The notes under the pieces were generated by a model. It did not search any database. It had not been told where the DNA came from and saw only the letters and a list, made by a program, of their open reading frames with translations. A program made the translations under genes and the position numbers. A stretch of DNA of 58,254 nt from Alkalibacterium olivapovliticus (GTDB lineage: Bacteria; Bacillota; Bacilli; Lactobacillales; Carnobacteriaceae_A): NCBI RefSeq assembly GCF_003003275.1, contig NZ_PVTO01000016.1, forward strand, positions 1 through 58,254, in the 5' to 3' direction. Of this stretch, positions 1 through 8,712 are shown piece after piece. Position 1 is the stretch's first letter; the number at the start of each line of letters is the position of its first letter.

Positions 1-172
1 TCTTCACCCAACGGGTGAAGAAGGAATAGAGTGATAAACCTTATCAAAGCGGGATAAATGCCTGTTCTGACAAGGTACTATGAATTATTCAAGTTCACAG
101 TTTTTTTTACATGACCGTAAAAAAGAAGAATGGGTGACTTAATCACCTCATTCTTCTCATTGTGTAAAACTG
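1..172. other. Intergenic region at left edge
   Basis: No gene is visible. Bases 2-20 form a perfect hairpin (CTTCACCC / GGGTGAAG, 3-nt loop) that is probably part of a terminator belonging to a gene off the left edge. A second hairpin near 118-157 is the terminator of the leftmost coding region. The stretch between them (about 25-117) is A/T-rich and shows nothing I can name. Confidence 0.5.
118..157 (-). terminator. Intrinsic terminator of ltaS
   Basis: An inverted repeat AAGAAGAAT...ATTCTTCT with an inner GGTGA/TCACC stem is followed on the minus strand by a run of T. It lies just past the ltaS stop codon. Confidence 0.8.
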
Positions 173-2308
173 TCAGTCAGATAGTTGAGTAGGCTGACTA
201 GTTGAATTGTACAGCGCATTTGGTGCACCCTTCAATTCAGGTGCATCTGTTTCGTAGAGATACAGTGTTGAGACGCCATCATTCTTCTGAAGTAGGCTTG
301 AGTCTTTTGACGGACTGTTTTCAAGAACATCAAGTTGATTAGTGTACAAGTAGTCGTTTTTTTGTATATTTCTAAACGGTTCAGGCGTATAGAAACGGAG
401 AAGGTCCATGGATAGTAAATTATCTGAATGTGTCAGTTCTTCTCTGGCCCTGTTACGAATCTCATACAGTTTACTGCTTTCTTCTTCACTCATGGTTTCA
501 GAAATCAGTTCTCCCGTATCGGTGTCATAAATAGAATCACTGATAAAGGTATAGTCCGGTGTAATCACTCGACCGTTTCTGAGTGGCACTTCATTATTGT
601 GTTCGTTAGATAAAACATCCTGCCCCATAAACAGATAGTCATCTGTTTCCAACCCCAGCAGGTGCATCAAGCTTGGCAGAATATCGACTTGTCCACTATA
701 GGTATCAAAGACTTGACCATTATCGACACCCGGAACATGCATGATTAGAGGAACTCTCTGTATCTGCGCATTTTGGAATTCTCCCCATTCTTCGGCATCC
801 TCCCCTACAAGTGGAGCCAAATGAGGGTTTCTCATATTAGACACGCCGTAATGATCTCCATATAACATGATAATAGAGTTGTCATACAGGCCTGAGTCTT
901 TCAAATAATTGAAAAATTCTTCGATGGCCTGATCGGCATAATTCGCAGTCGCAAAGAAATTGTTGACTGTATTATCATCAGTCTGAGCTAACGGAAATCC
1001 GGAATTTTGCTCATCAAGCGGGAACGGAAAGTGATGAGTGACTGTCACAAATTTCGTATAAAACGGTTGCGGCAGCTGTTCTAAATACTCAACTGAATCG
1101 TGGAAAAACAATTTATCCTTAAGTCCATATTCAAGGGCACGGTCTTCTGAAAGATCGTAGAATTCAGAATCAAAAAAGTAATCATACCCGAAGGCATTAT
1201 ACGTATCTGTTCTATTCCAGAACGATCCCACATTCCCATGAAACGCAGCAGTTGTATAGCCAGCTGTTTCTTTAAGAATATTAGGTGCGGCGTGGAATGT
1301 ATTCGTCGATCCAAGAGACTGAAATGCGCTTCCTTGCGGCAATCCATATAATGATGTTTCTCCAAGCACTTCTGCATCAGAAGATTTACCTTGACTGGTC
1401 TGATGGAAAAAGTTTTCAAAACTATAGGAAGATTCATTGTTGAAGAGACTATTAACGAATGGCATGACTTCATGCATCTCCCCATTTTCATCTTCCAGTT
1501 CGAAATCGATCAGAAACTGCTGAACACTTTCCAGTGAAATGACTATAACGTTTCGATCCTCTGCTACACCAAAATAGTTGGGATTAGGTTCAGCATGATT
1601 TTCTCGAGTAAACCTGATCACTTCATTAATATCAGATTCGTCTGCCAGTGCCCTGATTTGTGTGTTTTTCAAAGTCTGTACTACATCATATCCTGTGAAA
1701 AAATTGATTCCCAGATATTTGACAATGTAATTACGGTCAAATGTTCTGGTGAGCAACTGCGGACGACTGATTTCTGCCAAAAATAAATTCCCCAGCAGAA
1801 AAGCCCCCCCCACTATCAGGACCGGTTTGACACTCCGGATGCTTGTCGAACGCTTGTCAAGTGCATGGGACTCGCTGCTCTTAAACAGAAGATAGGCAAG
1901 AACTCCTACGTCCAGCCAGTAAATCACATCCCACGGTCGCATCATGGCTATAGTGGAAGCAATCAGTCCGCCAGACAGATTGTTTGACCCGACTAAAATA
2001 GTCGTGGTGAGGAAATCAGAAAACTCTCTGTAATAGAGAATATTAGAATAGAGTAAAAACGTTGCTGTGAGTGACAGTCCAAATAAAATCTTCTGAGATC
2101 TTTTGCTGTTTTTACTGAATAAAGAAAGTGAAAAGAGTAAAACTGTCAGTCCAATAGGATTAATAAGCAGTATGAATTGCTGCAGAGCGCCTGTGACTCC
2201 CAAATTGAATTCTACCTGATATGAAATGTATGTTTTCAGCCAGAACAGCAGGACGAATACAGTAAAATAATCAGATTGGCGTTTAATCAGTTCTTTTATT
2301 TTTAGCAT
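173..2308 (-). CDS. ltaS: Lipoteichoic acid synthase (LtaS-family sulfatase-fold enzyme)
   Basis: Polymerises glycerol-phosphate from phosphatidylglycerol onto a glycolipid anchor at the outer face of the membrane. The first ~200 residues carry about five membrane segments; the extracellular alkaline-phosphatase/sulfatase domain follows. Counterparts of the S. aureus LtaS active site are visible: Glu260 (ISLES), Trp364 (GSFWNR), a His in VTHHFPF (~425) and Asp485-His486 (LYGDHYG). The nucleophile motif, GKT in S. aureus, reads GKSSDAE here, so Ser309 replaces the usual Thr. The ATG at 2308 was chosen because AAGAAGG lies 7 nt upstream; the longer frame would start in the 5' leader. The length of 711 aa is a little above the ~650 aa norm. 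It has its own promoter and terminator. Confidence 0.92.
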   Translation of the reverse strand: MLKIKELIKRQSDYFTVFVLLFWLKTYISYQVEFNLGVTGALQQFILLINPIGLTVLLFSLSLFSKNSKRSQKILFGLSLTATFLLYSNILYYREFSDFLTTTILVGSNNLSGGLIASTIAMMRPWDVIYWLDVGVLAYLLFKSSESHALDKRSTSIRSVKPVLIVGGAFLLGNLFLAEISRPQLLTRTFDRNYIVKYLGINFFTGYDVVQTLKNTQIRALADESDINEVIRFTRENHAEPNPNYFGVAEDRNVIVISLESVQQFLIDFELEDENGEMHEVMPFVNSLFNNESSYSFENFFHQTSQGKSSDAEVLGETSLYGLPQGSAFQSLGSTNTFHAAPNILKETAGYTTAAFHGNVGSFWNRTDTYNAFGYDYFFDSEFYDLSEDRALEYGLKDKLFFHDSVEYLEQLPQPFYTKFVTVTHHFPFPLDEQNSGFPLAQTDDNTVNNFFATANYADQAIEEFFNYLKDSGLYDNSIIMLYGDHYGVSNMRNPHLAPLVGEDAEEWGEFQNAQIQRVPLIMHVPGVDNGQVFDTYSGQVDILPSLMHLLGLETDDYLFMGQDVLSNEHNNEVPLRNGRVITPDYTFISDSIYDTDTGELISETMSEEESSKLYEIRNRAREELTHSDNLLSMDLLRFYTPEPFRNIQKNDYLYTNQLDVLENSPSKDSSLLQKNDGVSTLYLYETDAPELKGAPNALYNSTSQPTQLSD

Positions 2309-2395
2309 TTTAAAACCTTCTTTTTTAATATTTGAGAAATTGTGTATGTAAAAGTTATAACTTTTCCCCCGATTTTCATCTCTATTCAATCTTAT

Positions 2396-2424
2396 ACTAT
2401 AGCCTTAATCGGAAAGGATGTAAA
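2396..2424 (-). promoter_or_regulatory. Predicted promoter of ltaS
   Basis: TTTACA, a 17-bp spacer and TATAGT read on the minus strand, placing the start near 2389 and leaving an ~80-nt leader before the ltaS ATG. This suggests ltaS is transcribed separately from the two-component genes upstream. Confidence 0.6.
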
Positions 2425-2444
2425 GGATTAATCCTCAAACAATT

Positions 2445-2559
2445 TTTCCGCCTGGAAAAAACTAAAAACCTGTAATGACGAACCCGGCGTGTCGACCTCC
2501 CAAATTAGAGTAATGAGTTACACTAATGGGGGCGAGACCGGATCACATCGTCAGTACAG
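2445..2559 (-). terminator. Elaborate 90-nt inverted structure with T-tract, 3' of the histidine kinase gene
   Basis: Bases 2470-2559 fold almost end to end. From outside in the paired blocks are CTGTA/TACAG, TGACGA/TCGTCA, CCGG/CCGG, CCCA/TGGG, TTAG/CTAA and GTAA/TTAC, with small bulges. On the minus strand the last outer arm is followed by GGTTTTTAGTTTTTT, so it can end the response-regulator/kinase transcript. It is much longer and more segmented than the other terminators in this window. It could instead be a MITE-like repeat or a structured RNA that has been recruited as a terminator. Confidence 0.6.
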
Positions 2560-2575
2560 ATTTTGTCTGGGTAAA

Positions 2576-3991
2576 TCACATCAAATCAGTGTCAGGAAAT
2601 TCGATAGTAAATGTTGTCCCTTTATCCACTTCACTTTCAACTTCGATGGTTGCTTTATGGAGTTCAACTAACTGCTGAACAATTGCCAGTCCCAATCCAG
2701 ATTCTCCATATTTCGTATTAACTCTCGAGCTGTCCGCTTTGAAGTAACGTTCCCATATAAATCTAATTTCCTCTTCACTCATGCCGATGCCCGTATCCTT
2801 AATACTAATTCGGATTCCATCTGCCGTTTTATTTCCTTTTACGATTATGGTCCCGTGGTGTGTAAACTGCATAGCATTTTTTATTAGATTTACAAGAATT
2901 TGCTTAAGCCGATCATAATCTGCATAAATGATCAATTCTTCAAAATCCTGAATAATCAGCTTATTAGTGGAATCTCTCACCATATCTCTCATTTGTTCTT
3001 TAATTTCTTCCATCAGCTCTTCAAGTGGAATCGACTGTTTGTTCAACACAATTCGATTTGAGCGAATATTTTCGTAATCCATGTTCTCGTTAACTAAACG
3101 AATAAGACGCCTCGTCTCTTTTCGCATCAGATGAATACTTCGCAATTTCTGTTTTTCAGGAATCACATCGTATTCAAGTCCCTCCAGTAATCCATTGATT
3201 GTGGTAAGTGGTGTCCTCATTTCATGAGCTGCATCCTGCATAAAGGTCTTTCGTCGCTCTTCCTGACGATTAACCTCTTCCTGAGACTGCTTGAGTGCAC
3301 TTACCATTCTGTTAAAGTCTCTGGATAGATAATCGATTTCATCTCGTTCTTTATGATCAAGCCTAATACTGTATTCACCTTCAGCTACTTGATGAGCTGC
3401 TTTACGTAAGCGGTTGACTCTATTGACTTGATAACGGGCAAAAATAGCACTCATTATTATAGCCAGTATCGCAGACAGTAAAAAGGCATTAAATAAATTT
3501 TCTTTCAAATCATCCATCTGGGCATCAATGTGACTGACTGGCGAACTGACTGTAATAAAACCGGCATACTCCCCACTCTGTTCATCAAAATAGGGAGAAT
3601 AAATCAGAGAGGTTTCTCTGGGGTTGCCAAGCATGTCTTCCTGACTGGTGATCAGTGACAAATTTTCTCCTGTCTGAAGCCTGTCGACATATTCCGGTGC
3701 TACTCTTGCTTCAAATTCTGATGAGAGAAAGGGGTAGATCAAAGCACCTTGCTCATCAAAAACAAAAAACGAAACGCCCTGATCATTCAGCAGCTGCTGA
3801 ATGGTCAGTAAGTCATCATACTTTATATTTTCATCTGTGACTGACTCTGCATATTGAAACAACCGATTTTCAACACTTCTAAGAGCTGATTCTCTTCCAA
3901 AGTGGACAAGCGAAATGATTGTTACGGTCATCAGCAGGACAATAACAGCCAGAAAGCCAAGAAACTGCTGATAAAAATAGGGGAGTTTCAT
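2576..3991 (-). CDS. Sensor histidine kinase of an OmpR-type two-component system
   Basis: Membrane sensor kinase. A transmembrane helix lies at ~10-32, followed by an extracellular sensor region to ~155, a second helix (~160-180), HAMP, a HisKA domain with the H-box AAHEMRTPLTT, and a HATPase_c domain with N box (LIKNAMQF), G1 box (DTGIGM) and G2 box (GESGLGLA). It lies one base after the response-regulator stop, so the two genes form an operon. I chose ATG 3991, which puts the first helix right at the N-terminus; an in-frame ATG at 4015 that overlaps the regulator is also possible. The signal sensed cannot be told from sequence; ltaS next door suggests, but does not show, an envelope-stress role. 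Confidence 0.88.
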   Translation of the reverse strand: MKLPYFYQQFLGFLAVIVLLMTVTIISLVHFGRESALRSVENRLFQYAESVTDENIKYDDLLTIQQLLNDQGVSFFVFDEQGALIYPFLSSEFEARVAPEYVDRLQTGENLSLITSQEDMLGNPRETSLIYSPYFDEQSGEYAGFITVSSPVSHIDAQMDDLKENLFNAFLLSAILAIIMSAIFARYQVNRVNRLRKAAHQVAEGEYSIRLDHKERDEIDYLSRDFNRMVSALKQSQEEVNRQEERRKTFMQDAAHEMRTPLTTINGLLEGLEYDVIPEKQKLRSIHLMRKETRRLIRLVNENMDYENIRSNRIVLNKQSIPLEELMEEIKEQMRDMVRDSTNKLIIQDFEELIIYADYDRLKQILVNLIKNAMQFTHHGTIIVKGNKTADGIRISIKDTGIGMSEEEIRFIWERYFKADSSRVNTKYGESGLGLAIVQQLVELHKATIEVESEVDKGTTFTIEFPDTDLM

Positions 3992-3992
3992 C

Positions 3993-4700
3993 TTAATCGA
4001 TTGATCCCGTGTCATCAAATTTATACCCAACACCCCAAACTGTTTGAATCACTTGTGGTCCATTTTCAAATAACTTTTGTCTGAGTTTTTTTATGTGTGC
4101 ATCAACTGTCCGTTCGTCACCAAAATACTCATAATCCCAAACCAGCTGAAGCAGTTGTTCTCTGGAAAACACGCGTCTTGGACTATTAGCTAGTGTATAG
4201 AGCAAATCAAATTCCTTTGGTGTTAAATTATCTAATGATTTGTTATATAAAATGACTTCCCTTGTTGTCCTGTCCATTTTCAAATGCTGAGTTTCTATTT
4301 CGTATATGATTTCGGATGAATCAGCTTCATTATTTTTTACCCGTCTAAGCAGCGATTTAATTCTGGCCATTAATGTTAGTGGGCTGAATGGTTTAGTCAC
4401 GTAATCATCTGCTCCAACTTCAAGACCGATCACTTCATCACTCTCTGAATCTTTTGCTGTGAGCATGATGATGGGAGTCGTTGTTGAGCGTTTTCTGATT
4501 TCTTTACAGATTGTAATCCCATCCATCTCAGGCAGCATGATATCCAGGACGACTAAATCAAATTTACTTTCATTTTTCTGATAGAGTTCCAATCCTTCTT
4601 TTCCATTATGAGCAAATGTTGCTTCCCATTCTTCTTTTAAAAAAAACATTTCAATCATTTCACATACCGATTCATTGTCTTCAATCATTAATATATGCAT
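3993..4700 (-). CDS. OmpR/PhoB-family response regulator
   Basis: Receiver domain (residues ~1-115) with the acidic pair ED near the N-terminus, phospho-acceptor Asp in LVVLDIMLPEMDG, conserved Thr/Ser in MLTAKD and Lys in VTKPFSP. A C-terminal winged-helix DNA-binding domain follows (LTPKEFDLLYTLA ... RTVDAHIKKLRQKL ... GVGYKF). The ATG at 4700 has AAGAAGGG 5 nt upstream; the open frame continues further upstream without a ribosome binding site. It is the first gene of a two-gene operon with the kinase and presumably its phosphorylation partner. 235 aa is normal for the family. Confidence 0.93.
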   Translation of the reverse strand: MHILMIEDNESVCEMIEMFFLKEEWEATFAHNGKEGLELYQKNESKFDLVVLDIMLPEMDGITICKEIRKRSTTTPIIMLTAKDSESDEVIGLEVGADDYVTKPFSPLTLMARIKSLLRRVKNNEADSSEIIYEIETQHLKMDRTTREVILYNKSLDNLTPKEFDLLYTLANSPRRVFSREQLLQLVWDYEYFGDERTVDAHIKKLRQKLFENGPQVIQTVWGVGYKFDDTGSID

Positions 4701-4849
4701 AGTTACCCTTCTTTCTATAATCCGTGCTGATTTCATTATACATAAGATAGTTGAATTTTTTATGTAAATCAATGCATTTAATAAAGAATTTAAATATGTT
4801 TAGCATGCCTTTTCTTTCATTCATAGAATATAATTCCAGATTTACGTCA

Positions 4850-4901
4850 GTATAACAAAACCGGCAAACCCGATTTATCAGGCTTGCCGGTTTTGTTATA
4901 C
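4850..4901. terminator. Long bidirectional terminator after ssbB
   Basis: A 21-bp stem with one mismatch (arms start GTATAACAAAACCGGC and end GCCGGTTTTGTTATAC) and a 10-nt loop. The stem includes the last bases and stop codon of ssbB. Confidence 0.85.
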
Positions 4902-5246
4902 TGTTGTGACTTCCTGGGCAGGTTTGTCTGCAGCTTTTTTTTGAATAAATTCGATATCTTCTACAACCATTTCTACAACATATTTCGTTTCATCAGATTC
5001 CGTTTTATAGGATCTTGACTGCATTTTACCGGTCAATGCAATCAGATCTCCCTTGGAACAATACTCTTCAAGTAATTCAGCACGCTTACCCCATGCTACA
5101 AAGGGAATAAAATCGGCCTCAGGTACCCCCTCTTTTTTAAATGTTTTCCTGACTGCAAGCGTGTTGTTCGTCACGAAACGGCCTTCACCAACATCTCTTA
5201 ACTCGATTTCCTTAGTTAATCTTCCTACAAGTGCAATAGTGTTCAT
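4896..5246 (-). CDS. ssbB: Short single-stranded DNA-binding protein (SsbB type)
   Basis: OB-fold ssDNA-binding protein of 116 aa. It begins with the typical MNTIALVGRLTKEIELR and keeps the core segments FVAWGKRAELLEEYCSKGDLIALTGK. It lacks the long acidic C-terminal tail of housekeeping SSB (which would end DDDIPF) and ends instead in PAQEVTTV, as in SsbB, the B. subtilis competence-associated paralogue (YwpH). Its position beside mbl/mreB matches the Bacillus order, which supports the paralogue call. A 5' leader of about 80 nt contains an imperfect hairpin (about 5265-5297). No competence box was recognised. Confidence 0.85.
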   Translation of the reverse strand: MNTIALVGRLTKEIELRDVGEGRFVTNNTLAVRKTFKKEGVPEADFIPFVAWGKRAELLEEYCSKGDLIALTGKMQSRSYKTESDETKYVVEMVVEDIEFIQKKAADKPAQEVTTV

Positions 5247-5328
5247 CTTAATCCTCTTTTCAAAATATAGTAGAAAGAGACATTCTTTCTCTACTATTAT
5301 GTATTGATCAAAGAATCAGAAACTCACG

Positions 5329-5359
5329 AAAAAAAGACGCTCATCCGAAGATAAACGCC
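5329..5359 (-). terminator. Intrinsic terminator after epuA
   Basis: On the minus strand a 10-bp stem closed by a C(TTCG)G tetraloop is followed by seven T residues. It ends the murA/mreB/epuA transcript before ssbB. Confidence 0.8.
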
Positions 5360-5370
5360 CTAAATTGATA

Positions 5371-5559
5371 TTAAAATATAAAATCTAATACATGTTGCCA
5401 AAGTTCAGGATTAAAAACGTCCATTGGATCTCCTGCTCCACCAATAACGCTATATCCTAACATTGCTCCTTCAATAAACGCCGCAGCGATTAACAGTAAA
5501 ACAACTAGAATTTTTAGTATATAAAAAAATACATCTTTTAAAATAACTTTCCACGTCAT
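5371..5559 (-). CDS. EpuA-family small membrane protein (annotated as 'RNA polymerase subunit beta' family)
   Basis: A 62-residue protein with a short basic N-terminus, one hydrophobic helix (residues ~10-35) and the conserved tail GYSVIGGAGDPMDVFNPELWQHVLDFI, the hallmark of the EpuA family found beside murA in streptococci and lactobacilli. The 'RNA polymerase beta' label in databases is a family name with no demonstrated role. Start ATG 5559 follows GGGGTG; an in-frame TTG five codons upstream lies on the ribosome binding site itself and is unlikely. It lies 50 nt after mreB, probably in the same transcript. Confidence 0.75.
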   Translation of the reverse strand: MTWKVILKDVFFYILKILVVLLLIAAAFIEGAMLGYSVIGGAGDPMDVFNPELWQHVLDFIF

Positions 5560-5609
5560 TAATGAACACCCCAATTATAACATTAAAACCCGATTAATTG
5601 ACACTATGC

Positions 5610-6605
5610 TTATGAATAATAGTTCGTTCTTTTCTTTAAGTTTTCCAGCAAAATTCCCGTTCCTAAAGCTACTGAATCAAGAGGATTCTCTGCTTTAAAG
5701 ACAGGCACTTTTAACTCTTCTGCAAACAGCAGCTCGATACCGTCAAGCATTGCCCCTCCGCCTGTCAAAATAATGCCTCTATCTATGATATCTGCTGATA
5801 ATTCAGGTGGTGTTTGTTCAAGAACAGCTTTTGCCTGTTCCACAACAACAACCATCGATTCTTTAGTTGCTTCCATAACTTCAAGTGATGTGATGGATAC
5901 TGTTCTTGGTAAACCCGTTACCATATCACGTCCTCGAACATCCATCTCATCATTTCGACCATGATCAAAAATCACACCGACTTCTTTTTTAACTGTTTCT
6001 GCTGTTCGTTCACCGATCAGTAGATTATGCTTCTTCTTAATATATTGAGTTATATCATTATCTAGAGTGTCTCCAGCTATTTTAACTGAACGGCTTGTTA
6101 CAATACCACCCATTGACAAAACAGCAATGTCACTTGTTCCGCCACCGATATCAATGACCATATTCCCGCTCGGCTGAAAAATATCCATCCCTGCGCCAAT
6201 TGCCGCCACTTTTGGTTCTTCTTCCAGATAAACGTTCTTTCCGCCGCTCTTTTCAGCAACTTCAATAATAGCTTTCTGTTCAATTGCTGTAATATTTGTC
6301 GGACAGCAAATCAGAATATTGGGTTTCGATAAAAAACCTTTAACATTTAATTTGTTTATAAAATAGGTCAGCATTGCTTCAGTAATATCAAAGTCAGCAA
6401 TAACCCCACCTTGTAATGGTCGAATCGCTTTGATATTTCCAGGTGTCCGTCCCACCATCATATAAGCGTCTTCTCCAACCGCTAGAACTTCATTTGTTTT
6501 CGTGTCCAAAGCAACTACAGACGGTTCATTTAATACAATCCCTTTACCTTTAACATGAACAAGTACATTAGCTGTTCCTAAGTCGATGCCGATATCTCTA
6601 GCCAT
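5610..6605 (-). CDS. mreB: Rod-shape-determining actin homologue MreB/Mbl
   Basis: Bacterial actin that organises lateral peptidoglycan synthesis under the membrane. It begins ARDIGIDLGTANVLV (phosphate-1 loop) and contains the phosphate-2 motif MVIDIGGGTSDIAVLS and the adenosine motif IILTGGGAMLDGI. The length of 331 aa is standard. The ATG at 6605 follows AGGAG by 8 nt. Its position after murA and near ssbB corresponds to mbl in Bacillus, so it may be the Mbl paralogue; mreC/mreD are not adjacent, consistent with that. A -35/-10 pair lies upstream, so it can be transcribed apart from murA. Confidence 0.93.
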   Translation of the reverse strand: MARDIGIDLGTANVLVHVKGKGIVLNEPSVVALDTKTNEVLAVGEDAYMMVGRTPGNIKAIRPLQGGVIADFDITEAMLTYFINKLNVKGFLSKPNILICCPTNITAIEQKAIIEVAEKSGGKNVYLEEEPKVAAIGAGMDIFQPSGNMVIDIGGGTSDIAVLSMGGIVTSRSVKIAGDTLDNDITQYIKKKHNLLIGERTAETVKKEVGVIFDHGRNDEMDVRGRDMVTGLPRTVSITSLEVMEATKESMVVVVEQAKAVLEQTPPELSADIIDRGIILTGGGAMLDGIELLFAEELKVPVFKAENPLDSVALGTGILLENLKKRTNYYS

Positions 6606-6684
6606 CGTTTGTCTCCTCTCAACATTCTGTTGCAATAGTTATAAATACGAGATTCATTTTTCAAAAATTGTTTTCACTCTATCT

Positions 6685-6713
6685 ATGATACTTAAGATAT
6701 AAAAAAAGAGCAA
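6685..6713 (-). promoter_or_regulatory. Possible promoter of mreB
   Basis: TTGCTC, 17 bp, TATCAT on the minus strand, downstream of the murA terminator and about 80 nt before the mreB start codon. Confidence 0.45.
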
Positions 6714-6744
6714 CCATTAATTTAAAATATAGCAGCTTACACAC

Positions 6745-6776
6745 AAAAAGCGAGAGCAGATTTCGGCTCTCGCTTT
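6745..6776 (-). terminator. Intrinsic terminator of murA
   Basis: AAAGCGAGAGC / GCTCTCGCTTT hairpin with an 8-nt loop; T-run on the minus strand. Confidence 0.85.
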
Positions 6777-6792
6777 CTTATCTATACGTCTA

Positions 6793-8097
6793 TTATCTTA
6801 CAGTCGTTTTTGACGGGTTTTTTACAGTTACTTCATCACTAGAAATTCTTTCCACATCTGCTCCAAGCTTCTGGAGTTTCAAGTGGAAGTTAGAGTATCC
6901 CCTGTCCAAGTGACTCAAGTTAGTTACGTATGTGTGTCCCTCTGCTATCAGCCCAGCCAAAACTAATGCTGCTGATGCACGCAAGTCGCTTGATGCTACT
7001 TCCGCTCCCTGCAGTTTAGTTCCACCATGAACGATGATGCTCTGGCTGTCTATTTTGAAAGAAGCATTCATTCTTCTCAATTCTTCCATATGCATGTATC
7101 TGTTCTCAAATACAGTTTCTCTCATGATACTGGTGCCTTCTGCTGCCAACTGGGCAATCGTCATAGGTGCCTGCAAATCAGTAGGGAATCCTGGGTGAGG
7201 CATAGTTTTGACATCGGTTGATTTTAACTTGTCAGGACCAATGACTCTTAAACCTTCAGATGAGTCAATGAAGGTTACCCCCATTTCAGTCAATTTTGAA
7301 ATCAAAGGTTTGTTGTGCTCTGCAACACATTCTTTAATCAATATATCACCCTGAGTAATAGCAGCAGCCACCATGAATGTGCCACTTTCAATACGATCAG
7401 GGAGAACCGAATGTTCGATACCTTTCAAAGCGTCGACGCCTTCGATCCTTAGTGTCTCAGTGCCAGCTCCAACAACTTTAGCACCCATCTTATTAAGGAA
7501 GTTGGCCAAGTCAACTATCTCAGGTTCTCTTGCAACGTTTTCGATAGTTGTTGTTCCTTCAGCTAAAGTAGCTGCCATCATAATATTTTGAGTTGCACCC
7601 ACACTTGGGAAATCCAGATAAATGTGTGCTGCTTTCAGTTTATCTACAGAGGCTTCTATGTGGCCATTGCCAATATGTATCTTGACACCCATGGCTTCGA
7701 ATCCTTTTAAATGTAAATCAATTGGGCGAGATCCAATGGCGCATCCACCAGGAAGAGCAACTTTAGCGTAACCTGTACGCGCTAATAACGGTCCCATAAC
7801 TACTATTGATGCACGCATCTTACTCATAAAATCAAAAGGTGTCTCGCTATTCAACTCATCTGTTGCATCTGTTCGGATTTCTTTATTTTTTTCATCAAAT
7901 TCAACTGTAATATTTAAGTGAGTCAATACTTCTTTCATTGTGTAAATATCTGATAACAACGGAATGTTATTGATTACGTTATTGCCTTCACTAGCAAGGA
8001 TTGTTGCAGCCAATATAGGTAAAGCAGCATTCTTAGCTCCATCTATATCAACAGACCCTGTCAGTCTTTGGCCTCCGTTTACTAAAATCTTGTCCAT
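6793..8097 (-). CDS. murA: UDP-N-acetylglucosamine 1-carboxyvinyltransferase MurA
   Basis: First committed step of peptidoglycan synthesis: transfers enolpyruvate from PEP to UDP-GlcNAc in the cytoplasm. The EPSP-synthase fold runs through all 434 residues. The N-terminal [12 protein letters not shown] motif and the catalytic loop [15 protein letters not shown] are intact, with the fosfomycin-target cysteine at about residue 119. ATG 8097 follows GGAGGG. It sits between the DUF1146 gene and mreB, the conserved place of MurA(A) rather than the MurZ paralogue. Confidence 0.96.
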   Translation of the reverse strand: MDKILVNGGQRLTGSVDIDGAKNAALPILAATILASEGNNVINNIPLLSDIYTMKEVLTHLNITVEFDEKNKEIRTDATDELNSETPFDFMSKMRASIVVMGPLLARTGYAKVALPGGCAIGSRPIDLHLKGFEAMGVKIHIGNGHIEASVDKLKAAHIYLDFPSVGATQNIMMAATLAEGTTTIENVAREPEIVDLANFLNKMGAKVVGAGTETLRIEGVDALKGIEHSVLPDRIESGTFMVAAAITQGDILIKECVAEHNKPLISKLTEMGVTFIDSSEGLRVIGPDKLKSTDVKTMPHPGFPTDLQAPMTIAQLAAEGTSIMRETVFENRYMHMEELRRMNASFKIDSQSIIVHGGTKLQGAEVASSDLRASAALVLAGLIAEGHTYVTNLSHLDRGYSNFHLKLQKLGADVERISSDEVTVKNPSKTTVR

Positions 8098-8315
8098 TCT
8101 ATGCCCTCCATTATTCATAACAAGCTTATTTCAAACTTACCAACTGTCTATTCTGAGTGTCAATTAACATTAGATTATCTCGATTATGCATTCAATTGAT
8201 GAATGACTGATATAGTATAACAGATAAGATTATAAAGAGATACTAATTGAAATCCCTTTATTCATGACATATTTGTGACAATTCTCCCCAATGTGTCTAA
8301 CTCGTGACTTTTCTT

Positions 8316-8546
8316 CTATAAAAAGAAAAATAAGTTCTGGATTGATTGAATAAAATCAATAAAAAAATTACTGGCACTGTATCCTAAGGCAATTGCGGTA
8401 ATTATATATAATGTGCGTGCCTGCGGGATATGGTACTTCTTTATCAATGCATCGGTACGTAAGGCTTGCAAAGACCAGAACGCCACCAGAATAAAAAAGA
8501 TGTGAGAAATCAAGTTCACAATTGATTGTAAAGCCACTAATGTCAT
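8316..8546 (-). CDS. DUF1146 (YwzB-like) small membrane protein
   Basis: A 76-residue protein with two hydrophobic helices (residues ~8-28 and ~45-65). It resembles YwzB of B. subtilis, whose gene lies between the ATP synthase operon and murA. The typical middle segment WSLQALRTDALIKKYHIPQARTLYI is basic and polar. The function is unknown. Start ATG 8546 lies just after GAAGGG. Here its upstream neighbour is upp; no atp genes lie between them. Confidence 0.8.
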   Translation of the reverse strand: MTLVALQSIVNLISHIFFILVAFWSLQALRTDALIKKYHIPQARTLYIITAIALGYSASNFFIDFIQSIQNLFFFL

Positions 8547-8644
8547 ACCCTTCATCCTTTCGAAACTATAATAGCACACCTGTTACTATATTTCATTTAT
8601 TATGCTTATAACACAATTGTTACAAGACTGACATTTTGTCATAG

Positions 8645-8680
8645 AAAAAGCTTTGAAGGAGTAGTCCATCCTTCAAAGCT
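8645..8680 (-). terminator. Intrinsic terminator of upp
   Basis: AGCTTTGAAGG / CCTTCAAAGCT hairpin followed by T5 on the minus strand. Confidence 0.85.
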
Positions 8681-8712
8681 CATTATTGATTATTCAACTA
8701 TTATACGTTTTT

